From Solirubrobacterales bacterium (GTDB lineage: Bacteria > Actinomycetota > Thermoleophilia > Solirubrobacterales > 70-9), in assembly GCA_013694825.1 (NCBI GenBank), contig JACDBR010000264.1, forward strand, positions 1-9,353: a stretch of 9,353 nucleotides of DNA, written 5' to 3'. A program made the position numbers and the translations under genes. Below the pieces are notes generated by a model. The model made no database searches. It was given only the letters and a program-made list of their open reading frames with translations, and had not been told where the DNA came from. The first letter of the stretch is position 1. Each line of letters starts with the position of its first letter. This document shows, piece after piece, positions 5,977 to 9,353 of the stretch.

Positions 5977-6001
5977 GGAGGCTCCAATGGTTGGAGACTC
6001 C
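5977..6001. promoter_or_regulatory. Probable MarR operator palindrome
   Basis: The left half GGAGGCTCCAA (5977-5987) and right half TTGGAGACTCC (5991-6001) are reverse complements except for one base, separated by TGG. Ten of the eleven arm positions pair. The centre, 5989, is midway between the proposed starts of the two divergent transcripts (5954 and 6026), and the palindrome covers the -35 region of both. Size and position suit a MarR dimer acting as autorepressor and repressor of the exporter genes. Confidence 0.75.
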
Positions 6002-6018
6002 TACGTTTCTGCTACGGT
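5991..6018 (+). promoter_or_regulatory. Candidate leaderless promoter for the ABC export operon
   Basis: TTGGAG (5991-5996) as -35, a 16-base spacer, TACGGT (6013-6018) as -10, then seven bases to GTG 6026. The -35 hexamer is the inner right arm of the palindrome at 5977-6001. A second TANNNT, TACGTT at 6002-6007, is less well placed. Confidence 0.6.
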
Positions 6019-6025
6019 CACCGTC

Positions 6026-7060
6026 GTGGGTGAGGCAAGCAGCCGTCGAGCGGACAATGGGATCGAGGTCTCCGGCCTGGTCCGAGATTTCAAGGGCGCG
6101 CCGCGCGCCGTCGACGGGATCGAGCTCCGCGTCGAGCCGGGGGAGATCTACGGCTTCCTTGGGCCCAACGGCGCCGGCAAGTCGACGACGGTGCTGATGC
6201 TGACGACGCTGCTGCCGCCGACCGCCGGAACCGCGCGGGTCGCCGGACATGACATCGTCCGCGAAGGCCCCGAGGTTCGCGCCGCGATCGGCGCCGCGCT
6301 CCAGGAAGCGGCGCTCGATCCCTACCTGACCGGCCGCGAGCACATGCGCCTCCAGTCCGGCCTTCACGGGCTGACGAAGGCCGAGCGACGTAACCGCGGC
6401 GACGCCCTTCTCGAGCGGGTCGGGCTCTCAGAGGCCGCCGACCGTCGCGTCGGTGGGTACTCGGGCGGAATGAAGCGCCGGCTCGACCTCGGGTTGGCGC
6501 TCGTTCATCGCCCGCGCGTCCTGTTCCTCGACGAGCCGACCACCGGCCTCGACGTCCAGAGCCGCACGGCGCTCTGGGACGAGGTGGCGCGGCTTGCCCG
6601 CGAGGACGGGGTAACGGTCTTCCTGACGACGCAGTACCTCGAGGAGGCCGACGTGCTGGCCAACCGGGTCGGGATCATCGACCACGGTCGCCTGGTCGCC
6701 GAGGGCACTCCCGCAGCGCTCAAGGCGCAGGTTGGGGGCTCGTCGGTCGAGGCCGCGCCAGCCGACCCCGCGGAGCTCGGAGCCCTCGCCGACCTGCTCG
6801 AGCGCTTCGGCGAGCGCAACGAGTCCGCCGCCGACCTGGTCTCGGTCAGGTTCACCGCCGCCGCCGACCTCACCGCCGTGGTGCGCGCTCTCGACGCCGC
6901 CGGAATCAAGGTCTCGAGCCTGGCGGTCCGTGACCCCAGCCTCGACGATGTCTTCCTCGAGAAGACCGGCCGCTCCCTCGAGGGAGCCGGCGCCGAGGCC
7001 GAGGAGGATCCGGAAGGCGCCGGTCCTTCCGAGCGCGAGCTGGCCGGATCGCGCGGGTGA
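6026..7060 (+). CDS. DrrA-like ABC exporter ATP-binding protein
   Basis: This is the ATPase of an ABC-2 type exporter of the daunorubicin-resistance (DrrA) class, powering the two permeases downstream. From GTG 6026 (344 residues) it shows Walker A GPNGAGKST (46-54), Q-loop Gln93, signature YSGGMKRRLDLG (145-156) and Walker B VLFLDEPTTGLD (165-176). The switch region is LTTQYLEEAD (200-209), with Gln203 where most ABC ATPases have His, as seen in DrrA-type proteins. The C-terminal half has the DPSLDDVFLEKTG ending of the subfamily plus an acidic Ala/Glu/Gly-rich tail. The frame is open upstream to ATG 5987, but that start would lie in the operator; GTG 6026 sits seven bases after a -10 box and leaves a normal N terminus. 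The stop overlaps the next start (GTGA). The substrate is unknown. Confidence 0.93.
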   Translation: MGEASSRRADNGIEVSGLVRDFKGAPRAVDGIELRVEPGEIYGFLGPNGAGKSTTVLMLTTLLPPTAGTARVAGHDIVREGPEVRAAIGAALQEAALDPYLTGREHMRLQSGLHGLTKAERRNRGDALLERVGLSEAADRRVGGYSGGMKRRLDLGLALVHRPRVLFLDEPTTGLDVQSRTALWDEVARLAREDGVTVFLTTQYLEEADVLANRVGIIDHGRLVAEGTPAALKAQVGGSSVEAAPADPAELGALADLLERFGERNESAADLVSVRFTAAADLTAVVRALDAAGIKVSSLAVRDPSLDDVFLEKTGRSLEGAGAEAEEDPEGAGPSERELAGSRG

Positions 7061-7830
7061 GCGGCCTTGCGCACGCCGGGCTGCTTGTCCGGCGCTCCGT
7101 TCTGCGGACGCTGCGCCAGCCGGCCAACCTGGTCTTCGCATTCGCGTTCCCGCTGCTGCTGTTCGCGATCAACTCCTCAGGCCTCGCCGCCGCCACGCAG
7201 CTTCCCGGCTTCCCGACCGGCTCCTACCTGACCTTCGCGCTCGCGGTGCCGTTCGTCCAGGGGGCGCTGTTCGCCGCCAACAGCGCCGGGGCGAACTTCG
7301 CCGAGGACATCGAGACGGGCTTCCTCTCGCGGCTCTCGTTGACTCCCCTGCGCGGGCCGGCGCTGCTCTCCGGCCAGCTCGCCGGGATCGTCGTGCTCGG
7401 GGTGATGCAGGCGGTCGTCTTCCTCGCAGTCGGCGCGGCGGCTGGGGCGGGCTTCGAGGCGGGGATCGGCGGCATCCCGGTGCTGTTAGCGCTCTCGATC
7501 GTGATCTCGATCGGGTTTGGCGGACTCGGGGCCCTGGCGGCGCTTCGGACCGGATCCGGCGAGGCCGTCCAGGGCCTCTTCCCGTTGTTCTTCGTCTTCC
7601 TCTTCCTCTCCTCGGTCAGCCTGCCGCGTGAGCTGATGGAGACCGACTGGTTTCGGACCATCGCCACCTACAACCCGGTCTCCTATCTGGTCGAAGCGAT
7701 CCGCAGCCTGCTGATCAGCGGCTGGGACGCCGAGGCGCTCGCGCTCGGTTTCGGCTGTGCCGCGGGGATCGCGGTGCTGACCCTGACCGCCTCGAGTTTC
7801 GCCCTGCGCTCGAGGATGGCCCGGACGTGA
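7057..7830 (+). CDS. ABC-2 type permease (DrrB-like), first subunit
   Basis: A 257-residue integral membrane protein of the ABC-2 permease family, one channel subunit of the exporter. About six hydrophobic segments are visible (near 24-40, 55-76, 107-130, 139-162, 172-188 and 228-250). EDIETGFLSRLSLTPLRG (83-100) corresponds to the coupling region that contacts the ATPase, and YNPVSYLVEAIRSLLISG (205-222) is the family signature before the last helix. The GTG start overlaps the ATPase stop, and the stop overlaps the next GTG in the same way, so the three genes are translationally coupled. It resembles the following permease in layout, suggesting the pair forms a heterodimer. Confidence 0.92.
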   Translation: MSGLAHAGLLVRRSVLRTLRQPANLVFAFAFPLLLFAINSSGLAAATQLPGFPTGSYLTFALAVPFVQGALFAANSAGANFAEDIETGFLSRLSLTPLRGPALLSGQLAGIVVLGVMQAVVFLAVGAAAGAGFEAGIGGIPVLLALSIVISIGFGGLGALAALRTGSGEAVQGLFPLFFVFLFLSSVSLPRELMETDWFRTIATYNPVSYLVEAIRSLLISGWDAEALALGFGCAAGIAVLTLTASSFALRSRMART

Positions 7831-8604
7831 GCTCGGCGACTCTCGCAACTGCGCGGGCGGTCGCCTGGCGCTCGACCCACAACTACTTCACGAATCCCGC
7901 GTTGATCCTCCCCTCGCTGGTCTTTCCGCTCTTCTTCTTCGCCGCCTTCGCGGGTGGGTTGTCGGCGATCGGCGACGTTCCCGGCTTCGACTTCCCCGCC
8001 GGCTACACCGCCTTCCAGTTCGTCTTCGTCCTGCTCCAGTCGGCGGCCTTCGCTGGCGTATTCGCCGGCTTCGGGATCGCCCGCGACTTCGAGAACGGCT
8101 TCGCGCGGCGGCTGATGCTGGCTGCCCGCCGCCGCGAGGCGATCGTGCTCGGCTATGCGGCGTCAGCGTTGCTTCGCGCGCTGTTCACGATGCTTGTGAT
8201 CACCGTGGTCGGCCTGCTTGTCGGAATGCAGGTCGGCGGCGACGGGGGTCGAGCTGGCCGGCATGTACGGGCTCGCGATCGGTGTCAACGTCGCCGCGAC
8301 GCTCTGGGCGACCGGGGTGGCGATGCGCCTGCGCAGCCTCCAGGGCGGACCGGCGATCCAGATGCCGGTCTTCTGCGTGCTCTTCCTGGCGCCGGTCTAC
8401 GTCCCCCTCGACCTGCTCTCGGGCTGGGTGGAGGCGGTCGCCTCGGTCAACCCGATGACCGTGCTGCTCGACACGGGCCGCGACCTGATCGCCGGGATCG
8501 CGGCCGAGCTGCTCGTCGCCATCGCCATCGCCGTCGCACTGATTGCGGTCTTCGCGGCCTGGGCGGTGCGCGGGTTGCGAAGCGCCGAGGCCGCCGGAGC
8601 CTGA
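7827..8604 (+). pseudogene. ABC-2 type permease (DrrB-like), second subunit, frameshifted
   Basis: From GTG 7827 the frame encodes a normal ABC-2 permease for about 140 residues: helix LILPSLVFPLFFFAAFAGG (26-44), GIARDFENGFARRLMLA (83-99), and a helix near 111-132. It then enters an Arg/Gly/Asp-rich, non-membrane sequence that runs to a stop at 8624. The missing second half, with LWATGVAMRLRSLQGGPA, two hydrophobic segments and the signature NPMTVLLDTGRDLIAG, is intact in the next frame and ends at TGA 8602-8604. The frames meet at five G (8244-8248); with four, the product would read GGDGVELAGMYGL and total 258 residues, matching its partner. Both halves keep similar codon use, so this is a recent mutation, a sequencing or assembly error, or less likely programmed slippage. 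The start overlaps the preceding stop (GTGA). Confidence 0.85.
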
Positions 8605-8620
8605 AGCCTCAATCTCCGGC

Positions 8621-9353
8621 CTAGGTCGAGCCGGCCCTGGCCGGCTCGATGATCCGTCCGCACAGTTCCTCGAAGGAGATCCCCGCCGCCTCGGCCGCCA
8701 TCGGCAGCAGCGAAGTGTCGGTCAGGCCTGGGATCGCCTCTACCTCGAGCACGAGCGGGCCGTCGAGGCCAAGAATCAGGTCGACGCGCGGAAAGCCGTC
8801 GACCCCGAGCGCCTCGCAGGTCTGAAGCGCCACCTCCCGGACCGCGGCTGCTTCGGCGTCGGAGAGCTCGGCCGGGCAGACGTAGTCGGTGCGCCCGATC
8901 TCGTAGCGAGCGTCGTAGTTGAAACGGTCCTCGTCTCGCGGCCGCGCCTCGACGATCGGCAGCGGCTCGCCGTCGAGTACCCCCACCGCGAGCTCGCGGC
9001 CGACGGCGTGGCGCTCGATCAGCACCCGCTCGTCGTAGGAGAAGGCTGCGAGCAGCGCCCCCGGCAGGTCGGCGGCCGAGATCGCAAAGCCGACGCCGAG
9101 CGCCGAGCCCTGCGAGGCGGGCTTGACCACGAGTGGGAGCCCGAGCCGCTCGACGATCTCGGGGAGCGTGTCGGCCGCGACGAGCTCCCGGAAGGCGGTG
9201 CGATTGAAGGCGACCGCGTCAGGCGTCGGAATCTCGTGCCTTCCCATCGTGTGCTTGGCGGCGACCTTGTCCATGCAGCGGGCACACGCGGCTACGCGCG
9301 GGCCGCTATAGGGGATTCCGAGGATCTCGAGCAGCTCCTGGACGGTCCCGTCC
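8621..9353 (-). CDS. ddl: D-alanine--D-alanine ligase family protein (5' end outside window)
   Basis: Ddl joins two D-alanines with ATP to supply the end of the peptidoglycan stem peptide in the cytoplasm. The frame runs from the window edge to TAG at 8623-8621, about 243 residues. An internal ATG at 9274 is not the true start, because upstream codons continue the family sequence (DGTVQELLEILGIPYSG, then CMDKVAAK). Landmarks are the ATP-grasp strand LPLVVKPASQGSALGVGF, ERHAVGRELAVGVLDGEPLP, NYDARYEIGRTDYVCPAEL, FPRVDLIL and LEVEAIPGLTDTSLLPMAAEAAGISFEEL. The N-terminal domain with the first-subsite Glu is not in view. Compared with Ddl of E. coli, the GSS loop reads GSA and the metal-binding ExN reads ExE. 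It converges on the exporter operon, and its last codons contain a perfect hairpin (8626-8649). A ligase-like relative with another role cannot be excluded. Confidence 0.92.
   Translation of the reverse strand, partial: DGTVQELLEILGIPYSGPRVAACARCMDKVAAKHTMGRHEIPTPDAVAFNRTAFRELVAADTLPEIVERLGLPLVVKPASQGSALGVGFAISAADLPGALLAAFSYDERVLIERHAVGRELAVGVLDGEPLPIVEARPRDEDRFNYDARYEIGRTDYVCPAELSDAEAAAVREVALQTCEALGVDGFPRVDLILGLDGPLVLEVEAIPGLTDTSLLPMAAEAAGISFEELCGRIIEPARAGST
8626..8649. terminator. Perfect 11-bp inverted repeat at the exporter/ddl junction (probable terminator)
   Basis: TCGAGCCGGCC (8626-8636) and GGCCGGCTCGA (8639-8649) are perfect reverse complements separated by CT; as RNA the stem would have a slightly larger loop. 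It starts 22 bases after the exporter operon stop and lies within the last codons of ddl on the other strand, so one element could stop transcription from both sides. No T-run follows. Confidence 0.7.

Noticed and set aside
5955..5987. TTG 5987 as the marR start
   Set aside because: It lies inside the palindrome; ATG 5954 follows a TATTCT box at seven bases and gives a typical MarR length.
5987..6025. Upstream ATG start for the ABC ATPase giving 13 extra residues
   Set aside because: These codons overlap the operator and both promoter boxes; GTG 6026 is well placed as a leaderless start and leaves a normal N terminus.
5325..6197. Plus-strand open frame of about 290 codons over the marR region
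   Set aside because: It begins in the DUF151 gene in another frame and runs antisense to a clear MarR gene; composition is low-complexity Arg/Ala/Gly with no family match.
6222..6235. Loss of the H-switch histidine in the ABC ATPase as a sign of inactivity (the change itself is Gln203, at about 6632)
   Set aside because: Gln in TTQYLEEAD is usual in DrrA-type ATPases, and every other catalytic motif is intact.
9272..9274. ATG 9274 as the start of the ddl gene
   Set aside because: Codons upstream to the window edge continue the Ddl family sequence, so this is an internal methionine and the gene is truncated by the window.

Overview
The window reads as the origin-proximal part of the chromosome of a high-GC bacterium, most likely an actinomycetote and possibly one of the deep-branching Thermoleophilia/Solirubrobacter-like groups. 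The phylum call rests on G/C-rich third codon positions, frequent GTG and TTG starts, several genes whose start codon sits 6-8 bases after a TANNNT -10 box (leaderless layout), a tRNA gene without encoded CCA, and the rnpA-yidD-yidC-jag-rsmG-parA-parB order. The class is a guess.

Left block (1-4065, + strand): the tail of rnpA is followed by yidD, yidC, jag (KH-R3H) and rsmG, with overlapping or near-touching starts and stops, then a short gap and parA-parB. These genes link RNase P, membrane protein insertion, a small RNA-binding protein, 16S rRNA methylation and chromosome partitioning, the classical oriC neighbourhood. A near-perfect parS site, the ParB target, lies inside the first codons of yidD.

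Middle block (4066-5531): pdxH (vitamin B6 oxidase) faces parB on the - strand. A tRNA-Ile(GAT) gene follows on the + strand, with its own promoter, a palindromic upstream region and a strong hairpin behind it. Next comes a bifunctional-nuclease-family (DUF151) gene with a near-consensus -10 box.

Right block (5532-8604): a MarR-type repressor gene diverges from a three-gene DrrA/DrrB-like ABC-2 export operon (ATPase and two permeases). The space between them holds a 25-bp interrupted palindrome centred between two mirror-image leaderless promoters, a compact autoregulatory switch. The second permease is broken by a +1 frameshift at a run of five G, either a real mutation or a sequencing/assembly error. 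A perfect 11-bp inverted repeat at the convergent end probably terminates the operon.

Right edge (8621-9353, - strand): most of a D-alanine--D-alanine ligase family gene, whose 5' end is outside the window. Two positions in its ATP/metal site differ from the usual motif.

I see no phage, insertion sequence, CRISPR array or clearly new multi-gene system. The points most worth a second look are the parS in yidD, the MarR switch, the frameshifted permease, the Ddl substitutions and the palindromes before the tRNA gene.
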